From the NCBI RefSeq assembly GCF_965363235.1, contig NC_134842.1:32240958-32304957 (forward strand): DNA of 64,000 nucleotides, given 5' to 3'. Positions 22,876-35,590 of this stretch are shown piece after piece (the stretch's first letter is position 1; the number at the start of each line of letters is the position of its first letter). The translations under genes were made by a program, and so were the position numbers. The DNA is from Mytilus galloprovincialis (Eukaryota; Mollusca; Bivalvia; Mytilida; Mytilidae). A model generated the notes under the pieces. That model was not told where the DNA came from. It saw only the letters and a list, made by a program, of their open reading frames with translations, and did not search any database.

Positions 22876-24234
22876 CCTTTCTAAATTTTATTACTAACAT
22901 GATAATGAATGTTTCTATAAGTTGTTCTCGTTCTTAGATATGTATGAGAAGCAATGAGTATGGTGACTAGACACAATATTTTTTTTTAAACATACTGTAT
23001 TGCTATATTATCAAAATATGAACCATTGAAATATCGATATCACCAAAAGAAAAATGTGGTAACAGTTGTGCATAAAGAAAGGTCAAAGATCAAATACTAT
23101 TTTCATGATTTCTTCTATATTTTCAAAATTCAGTAAAGATATATACAGCAATATATTTTGAATATCAGATAAAGACATATTTTCAAATCAATTAACTATC
23201 AATTATCCCGAAAATGTAAAACGAAATTAAATCGTCGATATGTTCTGCAAATTGACGTGTTTTCAAATATTTGTTCTATTATATACGATCAATCTATATT
23301 CCATTTAAGTGACAATAGTTATCTTGTATGGTAACATTCAACCTCAGCAATACATATTAAATAATGTTTTTACTTGAAGCCTATTATCCTGAACGCGTAT
23401 TTGGCAAAAGCTCATGCATGCTATTCATTAATACAAAAAACTACCAAATACTCGATACAATCGAAAAGTTCTCCACACAACAGAATTCAACCAGACATTT
23501 CTTCTGCTTAGCCTGTTTAGTCACGGGACATGATTAAAAATGTCTGCACAATTCTGACCCATGACAGGAGCAAAGCCCTGTCATGGTAGTTATTAATATG
23601 AACAGACACTTGACTTTTTACATAAAGATTTACCTTTACATGAACATGAAGGTTCATGCCAGAATTCTGCTGATATGTCATTCAAAATACACGGGATATA
23701 AAACAATATTTGTCTCTCGCCAATCGTTTTCTGAAAGTGATTGTAGCCATGTGTGCTGCGGTCTATGTTTTAGGTTTAAAAGAAGCACACAAACCATGCT
23801 GTTTCAATTTACAGATAGAAACCGTACTTAACTTGCATCTTTACTGTTGGCAAGCTTAACTCGAACAGAGAATTTCCTGATTATAAACTTTTAAACTAAC
23901 TTTCTTGCACCTACAAGGGCTTCATATTTGTCATTATTCTCATAGCTCTTCAAATAACTAAAATCGTCGTGCGTGTCGTTCAAAGTATTGCTCACTAATT
24001 TTTTATTTACTCTAAACAGGGACGAAGTTGTGTCACATCTTGTACGATCATGTACAGCAGGCAGCAGTTTGTAATGTTTTGGAGAAAGGCAGACACATAG
24101 TTAGAGAACGGTTAAAGATCTTCACCTATCATTCATATTGCTAATGATCCCAATTTGCAACTACAAATCGCTTGTACATGATGTATATGTTTGTCGTAGT
24201 GTACACACAGAGCAATCACATCCGTATCAGAGGT
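22876..24234. other. Intergenic, no gene seen
   Basis: A plus-strand frame at 23583-23831 (82 codons) has no family resemblance and no clear splice context. Otherwise this is AT-rich sequence. Confidence 0.45.
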
Positions 24235-24920
24235 ACATCTAAAAAACAAGATGTGGTATGATTGCCAATGAGACAACTATCCACAAGATACCAAAATGAC
24301 ACATACATTAACCACTATAGGGTACCCTATGGCCTTTAACAATGAGCAAAGCCCATACCGCATAGTCAGCTATAAAAGGCCCCGATATGACAATGTCAAA
24401 CAATTCAAACGGGAAAACTAACGGCCTTATTTGTATAAAAAAATGAACGAAATACAAATATGTAACACATAAACAAACGACAACCACTGAATTACAGGCT
24501 CCTGACTTGGGATAGGCACATACATAAATAATGTGGTGGGGTTAAACATGTTAGCGGGATCCGAACCCTCCCCTAACCTGGGACAGTGGTATAACAGTAG
24601 AACATAAGAACGAACTGTAAAAATCAGTTGAAAAAGGCTCAACTCATCAGATGGAAAAAAATACAAGTGGACGTAGCCGGGTACTTGTACATCCCGACAA
24701 CAATAGACACTAGGAACAGATCTGAGAGTACTCGCAGTTATCTGAAAGCTAGTTCAAAGCGAATAACAAATTATAAAAAATCATGCATCCAAGACTTATC
24801 TATCAATCCGTACACATCCAACATCCAATGGATTAAATGTCGAGCGTCACTGATGAGTCTTTTGTAGACGAAACGCTAGTCTGGAGTATATACAAAATTT
24901 AGTCCTCGTATCTATGATGA
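24235..24920 (+). repeat. Longest copy of R1, ending in R3
   Basis: Starts 'gatgtggtatgattgccaat', continues through 'gcatagtcagctataaaagg', 'gacttgggataggcacatac' and a 'gtagccgggtacttgtacat' segment (shared with 60695-60720), and ends in R3 text 'agtcttttgtagacgaaacg' (24856). It is the best reference for the family in this window. Confidence 0.8.
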
Positions 24921-27900
24921 GTTTATGCATGTGCACAACTTGTTACAAATAATAAAAAGTCAAATAGTCTTTCGTCTAGATTGGTGTCACAGATCATATT
25001 TCTAAACAAAAGCAAAACCAAAGTGACCTGCGGTGAACCCTACGCAACTGATTAAAGACATTTTAACGGTGTTTGTGCACGGATCAACACTTTTATGGAT
25101 TAATAATTAACTCATCACAAGCCGTAAAAACTTACCTTTGTTTGATAATCAAGACTTCTAGATATGTAATTTCAATTCTTTATGTCTTTGAACAAATGAT
25201 GCTCATCAGTACAACATTATGTAAACGTGATTGGTATGAGGTGTACTTTTAAATTAATTTAATTACATGTACTCTGTATTTGAAACTTATCTTTAATTGT
25301 TTAATTAAAATTTAAAGGTAGGCGAAAGTACGAGAGAGACATTTAAACCCAAGAGACGAAAATAAACTGCCAACGCCATGGCTAAAAGAAAATCAGACAA
25401 ACGATAGTGCAAAAAACAAGACACAGAAAGGGTATCACTGGACATTACGAAAAGTCACAAGTAGTTTCAAGTCCATCATTGTTGTTGACAAATTGATGGA
25501 AAAGTCGTATTATAAAAAGTACCAACTCCTCAGAAATAGATGATGCATATATTGTCTACTTTGTCGGACTTCAAATGTAGATATTTTTAATTTATAAGAA
25601 TTTGGTTCATGAACACGTTCACAAACAATAATTGCTATCATGATAGGTTATATGTAGAAACGGCGGTCGGTAATTCATTGTTTAATTGACACAGAAAATC
25701 AAGAGGATCAAGTTATGTTTGTATTACGTTTGTCTTTCGTTAAAATGTTTATAAAAGGTAGTAGCAAAAACACTGCATCCCACTTAAAACCTTAACTTTT
25801 CAATAGACGTTTAAGATTCATCCGAGTACTCGCAAGTAATCGAGTATCATGACCGAGTATCCGAGTATTACGTTTCAGATCTTTTGACATCCTTAATTTG
25901 AATTAAATCAAATAACATCTTCTGTAAATGTTACTTTGATGACATTATTACTTGAATTTTATTAATTTTTATCTGCTTAAGATTTTACGAATCTGTGGCA
26001 AAACGTTTCGCACTGTTTTGTTTACAGTGCTCTTCGTACTTCATATGAATTATTGTTTCTTCGATGTCCAATGACAAGCGATAACACTTACTCTCTTTTT
26101 AGGGGGAAAACTACAAGACGATGCTCCAAAATACACAATAGTAACTAACCCAATCAAGAACACATATAAAATAATATGTCTAAAGGCTACGACAAGAGAC
26201 TTATTGTTATCCTTTTTGACACAAGAAATGATTCACAATTTTACAAATTAACTACAAAATATTGTATAGCAACAACATAACACTAGAGCATTTGTATCTT
26301 TCACGTATTTGCTGATTGTTTACTTTTATAAATTGTTATTTGGATGGAGAGTTGTCTCATTGGCACTCACACCACATCTTCCTATATCTAAGTATCCGTA
26401 TTGACGTATCGTATAACACGTCTTCGAGGGAAGGATAAATTTAGTCAAGTTGGTCCCGATGAAGAAATGTGATTTTTTTGTATCATAATACATATTTGTT
26501 AGTAAAAGACAAACTTACATCAATTTAAAAAATGACATAGATGTATTAGTTGTCCCTTTAATGGACAGAATACAAGAGCTGAACGTACGTAGTAGTTGAA
26601 AAAAGTATAGTGACATACATGTAACTTTTATGGATTCATTGACAAAATAAAAACAGGTGAATCAAGAAAAAAAAAATACAGTTACATGGACAACATTTTG
26701 ATCATTTTGGATTTTATCAGAAGAATCGGAAGATTGATAATGGCAGAATAATTATATTGTAGATATGATATGTTTTTCTTCAATTCTTTATTTATTGGAT
26801 TTTTTATTTTGGCTGATCTTTTACGGTAATTATATGTAACCAGAATTAAATGTACAAATGCCATTAGGGACGTAGTTCTATATAAAGTTGGGCGTAAGTG
26901 TGTTAAGTCATTTAAAACTTAATTCAGAACAGTATACAAATGTAACTACAATAGACCACTTTCGAGTTCATCCGTCATCGGAAAAAACCCCTTCAATTAT
27001 GCGCGCCTTTATGACGTCATTTGCCAGATAGAGGGACTAGCCTATATCCCTGCACTTTTTAATTTCAGCAAGCGTCCAAGTGATTGTCATTTTGCAGGAT
27101 AAACTAGAAATAATGGATGTTTCTGTAGGTACTTAATGACAATTCCCTAATGACAGCAGTGCTGATTGTCAATTTTGAGAATTCAATTTGGCATAATTCG
27201 TACAATATAGATTTATAGTTTTCCAACCACTCGTTCAACATAGGAATGGAAGTAACGACGCCCCTAAACGCACAAATGACGTTCACTAAAACCAGAGTTT
27301 TTGACGGAAATGCATCGAGCTCGAAAGTTGTCTATTACTTGTATGTTACCTTCAGTGAAATTACGAATCAGGAAGTTTTCCCCTAAAAAGGTTGTTACTA
27401 TCGTTAGTACTTTATCGTTATCTTTTCATAATCAATATTATGATTTATATGTGATACTTAAGTTAATACTAATACTCAAAGATATTTACTCTGTGTATCT
27501 TTATGACCTTTTTAATAGTTGGTTTGGGGAAAATGCTGTGATTACTAACTACCCTACGCACGTGCTACGTGTTACTTAAAGTTTATTGTTTCTCCAAGCC
27601 ATAATGTCAGAAAGCTTGAAATAATGTATGCAAAGTTTTATGCAAAGTGGTATCTGATATCTCAATGATATTAAACTTATCATTCATATTTACCTTTTCC
27701 TATTATAGAGGCAATGCATTGTAGCTTCATAAAAGATTTCAAATAAAAAAAAATGTATTTTATTTTTTTATTAAAGTTTTTAAAATCGAATTTTTGAAAT
27801 ATCTTTCGTTTGTAACGTTCTGTTTGCCTCAATTTTATCCAAATAAGCTTGCAAACACAATTGATATGTTAATGATTTACAAGTCAATCATTCCATCTTA

Positions 27901-27950
27901 TTAGTTAAATATGTAGTCAAAAGCATTTAAGGAATAAGCACGATTTCATA
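24921..27950. other. Intergenic; R2 copy at 25320-25450 and R1 piece at 26330-26390
   Basis: R2 forward text is visible at 25340-25430 ('aaactgccaacgccatggct'). A reverse R1 piece lies at about 26340-26390 ('gagagttgtctcattggcac'). The open frames in this stretch are short and AT-driven. No exon or RNA gene is recognised. Confidence 0.5.
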
Positions 27951-27959
27951 CTACATGTA

Positions 27960-30396
27960 CTAATAGCATGTGATTAAAAAAACTACTTTATTATTATCAT
28001 CATTTAAACGCGTACGACCGTCAGATAACGCTATACATAGTTTTTCGTAGAACTTTTCCTCAGAGTTATACGGAGCGTCAGGATTGGTGGGCCACACAAT
28101 ACAAACAACCTTATACCAAATTTCCCTCAATGGCTTTGGAAGTTTGTCTTTTTTTATGTCATCCTTCAGTATAACGATAACCATTGATTCGCGACCCTCT
28201 CTGAAGGCATGCATTATTGTCATTTCTATTTCATACGTTCCCCAGCTACTTTCAAGAAAATCTTCTGTAATAACAAATACGACCTTTCTGCTTGAATTGA
28301 TGGCTTCCATGATGCACTCGGCAATAGGCATTCCAACTTTGAAATCCTTGTGATATAGACAGAGACTGATGCCTTTTGACTGCAAATTGTCGTTTTAACC
28401 CATTATATGTCTTTATGACTGTATGAGATAAACGCGTCATGGCTAAAATCTTCCAAAAGAGGCTGGTAATGCCTAAGTTTCATTTTAATTTTCAGAAAGA
28501 AATACTCAAATGCAAATCGGTACCGATAGTATATTATTCCAAAGAGCAAAGCTAAAATGGTGACAGCAGTAATGCAACTTGCCATTGTTACCCACAATTT
28601 CGTTTGGCAACTGATTTCAAATATTTTTAGATTTTGCATGAATTTGGACAACGTTGCAAAAGTCCCGGTTTGGAGGACGCATTCTATTTCATCTACATCA
28701 CTTATAAGGCCTGAATGTTGCACCCATTTAAGAAATCGTAGTGTATTACAAGAACATTCAATCGGATTTCTACCAAGAAATACACTTGAAGGCTTGATTA
28801 TGTTGAGCATAGCCATATCGTTTTCGCTTAAACACGAAAATCTATTGTACTTCAGACTGATACGTTCAATTGTATTTGGTTTCGTCAGAAAGTTTGGTAG
28901 TGACTGCAAGTAGTTTCTATCCAATATGATAGAAAGCTTATTTCTGAAAGGATGACAAAATAAGTCATCCGGTAGAGTTTTTAAGTTATTATTCATTAGG
29001 TCCATGTGTTGTAGATCTAAATTCATCTCTAGGAATTCTGAGGTATTTTGAAGGGCATTCAAACCGATTCCAAGATTGGCATCTTTTGCAATGAGAGTGA
29101 TCAGTTTAGGAAAATTTGAAAGAAGATTAACACCCAAAACTTTGCAGTTGAATCCTGACATATCAAAATACTCCAAATTTTCAGCGCCATTAATTGTACC
29201 ATTACAATCCCGGAATGTAATATTAGCCATATTCAAAACTTTTAAATTTGAGCCGTTGATAATAGTCATATTTGAAATTCTCCTTGGAGTGTATAGTTTA
29301 ACATGCGAACGGAGGTCAAATTGTTCTAATGTTTTTGGAATACAAAACGAGCAAGATACGTCATTTTGATCAGATCGTTTAACTCTATTGTCTCTTACAA
29401 CCTCATATGGAATTGAGATAATTTTCAAATGCTTAAACGCACAAAATGCAAATATATAGCTATCTTTGATACCCAACAGTAAATTATAGGACAAATTTAA
29501 TTCTTCTAAACAATTCTCTTTAAGTCCATATCTCCAAAAAGGATTGAACTTTACACCAAGTATACTATCACCGACCAAGTTTAACTTCAGTAGACATATT
29601 TTTTCAAGTATTGCAAAGTGACGATGACCCAACACAAATCCGTTTCTATGGGGATTTCCAGTAATACTTAGTTCCGTCATGTTTCTGCCCTTGAAAATCT
29701 TCAAAGCATTAAATATGTTGCTTATAACGTCGTACATAGCAAGACCTGTGTGTATTTGTATCCTTAGCGTTTTTAAATTCGGAAAAGATATGAACGTGTT
29801 TGGTGCTAGTGAAAGCACAAAAGTAATCCATAGTGTTTCTATCTTAAGACAATTTAAGTTTTGAAATAAATTGTCTGACAATGTCAGTCCATGCGCTTCA
29901 AATATTTCCAGGTCCTGTAGGTTTGATAAATTACAAAGGCATTTATCTATTTGGTTTTGTCTGCTAAGATCGATTTTTAATTTAACCAATGATTTTACTC
30001 GAGATATAACGGTTTGGAAAAATGTATAATTATCGTAAAAATAATTTTGATGTATGAATAGATCATGAAGGGAAATTAAACCTTGAAAAATATTATCATC
30101 AAGAGAATTTGAAGTTAACAAGTTACTTCTAAGGTTGAGAATGGTAAGTTCAACTAGTCCATCAAAGGCGCCATGTTCAATAAACCTAATTCTATTATAA
30201 GATAAATCCATTTTTTTTAATATTCTTAATTTCCGGAAAGACCATGCGGGAACTACGTGTAAATGATTTTCTTGAAGATATAAATCTGTTGTAGAATTGT
30301 GCAGAACATCAGGCATTGTTGTTAAATTTTTCCTGGAAAAATCTATAAGGCTGATAACCTGATCATTCATTTTAATGTGCATTGTCTTTGAAAAAC
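27960..30396 (-). pseudogene. Toll-like receptor pseudogene 3 (large exon, minus strand)
   Basis: The exon starts at 30396 after an acceptor (AG at 30398-30397). It is open for about 664 codons through the LRRs, LRR cap (ECSCNTL), a transmembrane helix near 28600-28530 and TIR box 1 (HDAFISYSHKDI), and then meets TAA at 28405-28403. Twelve bases further on, about 7 nt are missing (near 28392) compared with pseudogenes 1 and 2. The rest of the TIR domain (KDFKVG, GTYEIEM, WYKVVCIVWP) continues in another frame to the stop at 27960. The ectodomain and helix are undamaged. If transcribed, this locus would encode a membrane receptor with the TIR domain cut off after about a dozen residues. It is the only copy in reverse orientation. 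Confidence 0.85.
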
Positions 30397-30479
30397 CTGT
30401 ATATATAAAAAGATTAATCAGATACAATATCACACGAATGTATAAAAAAAATATTGCAATTGTTCTTATCTTGGAACCT

Positions 30480-31440
30480 GTTGTTCAGTGGTTGGTGTTT
30501 GTTGATGGGGTTGATAAGTGTTTCTAGTTTCTCGTGTTTTATTACATAGATTATACCGTATTTTTCCTATATGATTTCTTTTACACTAGTCATTTTGGGT
30601 CCTCTGTATCTTACTGTTCGTTGTGAGCCAATGCTCTGTGTGAAAGACCGTACTTTGACCCACAACTGTTTGCGTGTTACACATTGTGACTTAGATGGAT
30701 ATTTGTATCATTAGCATTCATACCACAACTTCTTATTTTCTATGGGTTTTTGGATTTTTTACTTGTCCGATATTTATGATCATCTTAACTATTTCTAATC
30801 TAAATTACCCCAATTTACTCTCAGTTTTATAAAGGACGGTAATAGCTTACTTAAAACTTTTAAAACTGACGTGTCTCGTGTTTAACCGCTACGTGTGACG
30901 ATTTTTTCTGTGTTTACTGTCATGCAAATTTATCTGTCGCAATGAAAATAGAACGTAGTCTTAGATGTTTTTATATAAAATATACTATAGTAGCCTTTTC
31001 ATATTGAGCACATTGTACACATACGCATTTACCTGATGAATATTTGTCAATTATGTTACAAACAATTAGATAACTATATGTAGTGAACTTCACAAGAAAC
31101 TAGGAATTTGTGTTTGTATACCAATGTAGACTTTGTAAAATTATATAGAAATTATGCATGCTTTTTTTTATTGTTAATTGTTTTTGGCCTTACACTAGGT
31201 TTCAGTAATTGCGAATACTCTCAAAATCGTACGTTCGTATTGATTTGATCCGTTGATTCAATTCCGTTTTTTTGGTGGGGTTCAAGTTGTTTATTCTTTA
31301 GTTTTTTATGTTGTGTCATGTGTGCTGTTGTTTGTTTGTCTTTTTCATTTTTAGCCATGGCGTTGTCAGTTTGTTTAAGATTTATGAGTTTGACTGTCCC
31401 TTTGGTATCTTTCGTCCCTCTTTTGTAATACTTTTTTTCA
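30480..31440 (-). repeat. R1-related (30480-30740) and R2 (31240-31440) reverse copies
   Basis: The left copy holds 'gaaagaccgtactttgaccc' and 'cataccacaacttctta'. The right copy holds 'ttagccatggcgttgtcagt' and 'gagtttgactgtccctttgg'. Both lie in the intron of TLR pseudogene 3. Confidence 0.65.
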
Positions 31441-31855
31441 CGTATTGTTAACTTTCTTAAAGTTATATTTCGTCTCTCTTTTTGTGATTTAATTATTCCA
31501 GCTTTGATAATGATTGGTATCACTATATATATGTTCACTTCTTAAATTTTGTAAAAAAATATTTCCGTTCGCCATTACTCTTCAATATTATTTTCATTTA
31601 CCTGTGTACAGTATTATTTGCCGGCATTTTGTTCAAGGTTTATATAGTTATATGATATATACAGGGGCAATTTGTTCAAGGACTTGGCTGACTTTCTGAA
31701 AATGTTTATTATCTCACCCCCTGTTGTATTGATTTTGTATTAACATGGTGTCATAGATCGAGTGTATTCGTTCAGTGTTTATTTGCTTGGTTTTTTTTCA
31801 TATGTTTTTTGATCGAAAAAAGTTATTTCATTTGATATTGTGTATCATGTGTCTT

Positions 31856-32152
31856 TCTATGTTGTGATGTACCTCCATTGTTTCGTGTAATGTTGAAGGT
31901 TGGTACATTTTATTGCATCTGTCCTTACTCAGCAACCTGATGTTTAGTGGTGTTGTTTGTTGGTGTTGTTTATAAATGTTTCTCGTTTTTCGATTTTTAT
32001 ATTCTATGTTGTGATATATAATAATATACTATTGTTTCAGGTAAAGTTGAAGGCTGGTACATTCAATTGCATCTGTCCTTAGTCAGCAATCTGATGTTAA
32101 GTGGTGTCGTTTGTTGATGTTGTTTATAAATGTGTCTCGTTTCTCGTTTTTA
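31856..32152. repeat. Tandem duplication, period about 147 bp, in repeat DNA
   Basis: Two successive units begin 'tctatgttgtgat' at 31856 and 32003, and share 'gcatctgtccttactcagca' against 'gcatctgtccttagtcagca' with 'gttgtttataaatgt'. An R1-related reverse stretch follows to about 32290. Confidence 0.75.
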
Positions 32153-32775
32153 TAAACATTAGAATGTTAATGGTTTTCCTGTTTGATTGTTTTACTCTGT
32201 CAGTTTTTGGGCCCTTTATAGCTTGCTGTTTGGTGTGTTGAAGACCGTACTTTGACATTTGCATTAGAGAATAAATGAAAATTATCAATAGAGTTGTTAC
32301 AGTGTGGTGTACTACATTTGGGACAAATATTATAAAACTATAGAAAAAGTCATCAGCTCTTACTAAAAATATAGACAATTTTAAATAAATGGGGTCTTTA
32401 ATATTTTTTTTTACATTTTCCGGAATATTAATTTTTAAACTACTTAAGCTAGACCTAAAATCATGCACCGTTTTATTTAAGGTGTAGTTTCATCATCCAT
32501 TATGCTATATGACGCATACAAATTGAAGAAATCAGTATGGAAAGTGTATAAAAAGAACACACTGTCTATACTAGGGACTATATTTATAGACATGTATCTA
32601 TCATTTATATTTTTTCGTCTTTTTCTGTAGTCTTTTTTTACTTAGGCCCTTTTTTATATCTTTTATTTTGAAAACCGCATCCAAACTATTATGCTTTAAC
32701 TTATTGACAGGAAAACGTTATAAATATCAATATCGCACTTTTTATCTATAATTTCTAATAAAACAAATCACTTAC

Positions 32776-32821
32776 CTGCTTGCAGGATAACAGTCCAGAT
32801 TGCTAGAAAAACTACAGCCAT
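32776..32821 (-). pseudogene. Signal-peptide exon of TLR pseudogene 3
   Basis: Minus strand: ATG at 32821-32819, fifteen codons in all (MAVVFLAIWTVILQA), one spare base, then a GTAAGTG donor at 32775. It ends in phase 1, matching the exon that starts at 30396. The hydrophobic peptide is a credible signal sequence, although it differs from those of copies 2 and 4. The implied intron is about 2.4 kb. Confidence 0.65.
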
Positions 32822-34825
32822 CGCCTCTTTTATAAGTGACAATGTTGAAAACACCTTTAGAAAGTCGTAATATAACAAATAGCTATGAACTAAGGTAAAG
32901 AAAAACAACCAATCAATTATAAAAGATTGGAATAACTTCCGGAATGATAACTTTAAATCAACAGAGGTGCCTGATATACTTAATTGCCGTCTATTATATA
33001 GATCACTGATTTCCGACGAAAACTGTGAGATTTGGCTAACACCGAATAGAAAGCTATAAAGGGTCCACAAAATACAAATAAAATTAAAATTATGTTGATA
33101 ATGTTTAAACGTGTATCACCAAGGAGATGATTAATTTAACTATTTGATAAACGATATTGTACTAGACTGTTTATCTATAAATAGAGCAATGAGGAAAATT
33201 AGGAATATAAGAAAACAAAATCAACAGAAATGTAAAAAATTAATAGAGAAAAGTGACTTTAACGAAGGACCCCATCCCTCCAAAACATGAGAAGGAAATT
33301 CTACGTATAGAAGCAGTTTTCAATTCAAATACTTCCTGTATCGTAATGTCGCATCGTATTACAATAACTTTTGATATCGGAAAAAATAAGGTGATCAAAC
33401 ACAAGGGTTTAATTGTACAAACGAAATTTAATTTTGATGACAATCTCTTCCTCTTATAAAAGTTGACTGACTTCCTTTATCGTGAGGGTACTTTTCTTTA
33501 TCAAATTATTGTCGTAGGAGATGAAGAGGAAATTAAAATATAACTCAATCAATATTTTTTTTCTTTCTAGAAAACTTTAAAACTTAAACTTTAAAAAGTT
33601 TATCTATTGCCAAATCTGGGTTGGATTTATCTGTATGCATATAATGTACATACATAAACAAGCAACGCACCAATTTCATTATCAAAGAAATATGTCCACG
33701 TTATTTTTAATTAATATCGACCCTAGTCTTAAACATAATTCCAAAATGTACCGATGACACTTCATTTAGAATCTCTTGAAACAACTGTCAATCAATCCTT
33801 TTTCAAATCAAAATTCTGTTTCTCATCTACAGTTTTATCTTGAATATTCGGTTCGATCAAGCGTTTGAATGAACTGCTCCAAAAACATTGAAACGTTGAA
33901 ACATACATCTTTTTCAGACACATTATTGCAGTAAACAAGAAAAACGTATCTATTTCTTTCATTATAAATAAACATTTTTACTCTTTAAATCTTTTACAAC
34001 CGTTTCTTCCTAAATTAAACAATTCTTATAACCAGAAAGTACATATCTAGAACTAGATCAAATCTGTTTAAACCTGTTCAAATGCGATAATATTATCTGA
34101 TAGACAATTTTGATATGCTTGGTTATTCATTCTAGTTCATCTGAAAATCGACAAAAGGTATAAGCTAATGGTGTTATTTATAGGCCCCTGATAAAAGCTA
34201 CTCTCTTTTGATCTTTGAATACGTATAGGTATACATATTACGAGCAACGTGCAGTAATTTACTAATGTTCAAGTCTCGTTCATCCGCTAGTTATATACGA
34301 ATAAAGAAATAAAGAATAGCGAGACCATTGCGTCAACATAGTTAAGAGTCTCCGTTACACATGCACCACCTACAATCAAAATGTCACAATCGAAAAACGT
34401 ACAAATAGAACAAATATTTTGTATCTCAAAACATTTGCTAGTGAGTTACGACACAAACACATTTTACCACAGGCTGTTAATTTAATATGTAAAAGTGCGA
34501 ATATGTGTCAATGCATATCATATATCAGCAGATACACATGTCTGCAGATAGCTAAATTAACATTGGACATTCAGAGAGTAATTCTTTATGCCTTTAAGCA
34601 CTAATCATTGTTGTCTATAATTCACTGACAACTTTTAGCCGCCTTTCTATAGCTTTAACGTTTTTCAAAAGTAAGTTTAAAAAGATATAAAACTTCAATG
34701 CTTTTTGATGTGTCAATACGTAGCTTTGTAATAACTACTTTCCTACGTCAACTTTACTGCTTGAAAATTTTATTAGCACTTATCATGTTGTGTTATTCAT
34801 TGGGAATGTATTTCAACTAAGGCCT
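32822..34825. other. 5' flank of TLR pseudogene 3, no gene seen
   Basis: AT-rich DNA that would contain the promoter of the minus-strand copy. No individual site is convincing. The 34419-34604 open frame has no recognisable feature. Confidence 0.4.
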
Positions 34826-34829
34826 TTTT

Positions 34830-35045
34830 AAAAGATGAGCGAAAGATACCAGAGGGACAGTTAAACTTTAAGTCCGAAGATAAACTGACAACGCCATGGG
34901 TATAAACGAAAAAGACAAACCGACAAATAATAGTACACAAGATGCAAAATAGAAAACTACAAACTAAGCAACACGAACCCCGCAAAAAACTGAGAGTAAT
35001 CGAAGGTGCTCTGGAAGGGCAGGTGGATACTGCTCCACATGTTTT
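34830..35045 (+). repeat. Dispersed repeat R2, forward copy
   Basis: Contains 'gaaagataccagagggacag', 'aactgacaacgccatgggta' and 'gatactgctccacatg'. Confidence 0.8.
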
Positions 35046-35084
35046 GTTTACTTTATTACAAATCTTGTAAAAAGTCATATTCGG

Positions 35085-35372
35085 TAGATCACATTCGTGA
35101 AAAGGGAAGGAGAGTGTACACAAGGAACAAATCCAATACCATCTGTTAAACGCGGTTATTGCATAAGAGTCTACCAACTCGTGATGGCGTTCGTAAAATT
35201 TACAAAGGAATGATTCAACTTCATTTTGGTCTCTTGTGGAGGTTTTCTCAAGAGTGGAAGAAAAGTCAAATGTTTTAATAGTTTTGCAAGATGAAAATAA
35301 TCTTAAATTATATGTACTCTAAACGATCTTTGAGAATTTCTAGTATCCACATCCGATGCATGGCACTTCCAG
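35085..35372 (-). mobile_element. Penelope-like RT fragment
   Basis: The minus strand shows remnants of the RT found at 10870-12893. The segment near 35185-35210 corresponds to 10955-10985, and 35325-35360 gives MWILEI-like text (compare MWILKNS). Internal parts are missing and the order is condensed, so it is a rearranged remnant. Its right edge lies against the TLR fragment. Confidence 0.55.
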
Positions 35373-35375
35373 AAA

Positions 35376-35590
35376 CTCCGTATAACTCTGAGAAATGTTT
35401 TACAAGAAACTATGTATAGCATTATTAGATGGTGGTATGAGATTAAGTGTTGAAAACATTTCAATGTAAAAGTCAAATATCCAACTCTTGAAAAGTAAAG
35501 ACGATACACAAATAATATATATATTATATCAAATCCGTTACGAATACATGTTAACATAATTGTATGCGATTTATTTGATAAAAAATTTTT
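35376..35590 (+). pseudogene. TLR 3'-end fragment (last TIR codons plus 3' UTR)
   Basis: 'ccgtataactctgag' at 35378 matches the TIR end of the other copies, with one base lost near 35391. The frame then reads MFYKKLCIALLDGGMRLSV to a TAA at 35467-35469. The following 120 bases align with the 3' UTR of pseudogene 2. Nothing upstream of the last 30 codons remains; a Penelope-like fragment takes its place. Confidence 0.75.

Noticed and set aside
31221..31538. 105-codon lysine-rich minus-strand frame
   Set aside because: It coincides with an R2 copy in the intron of pseudogene 3.
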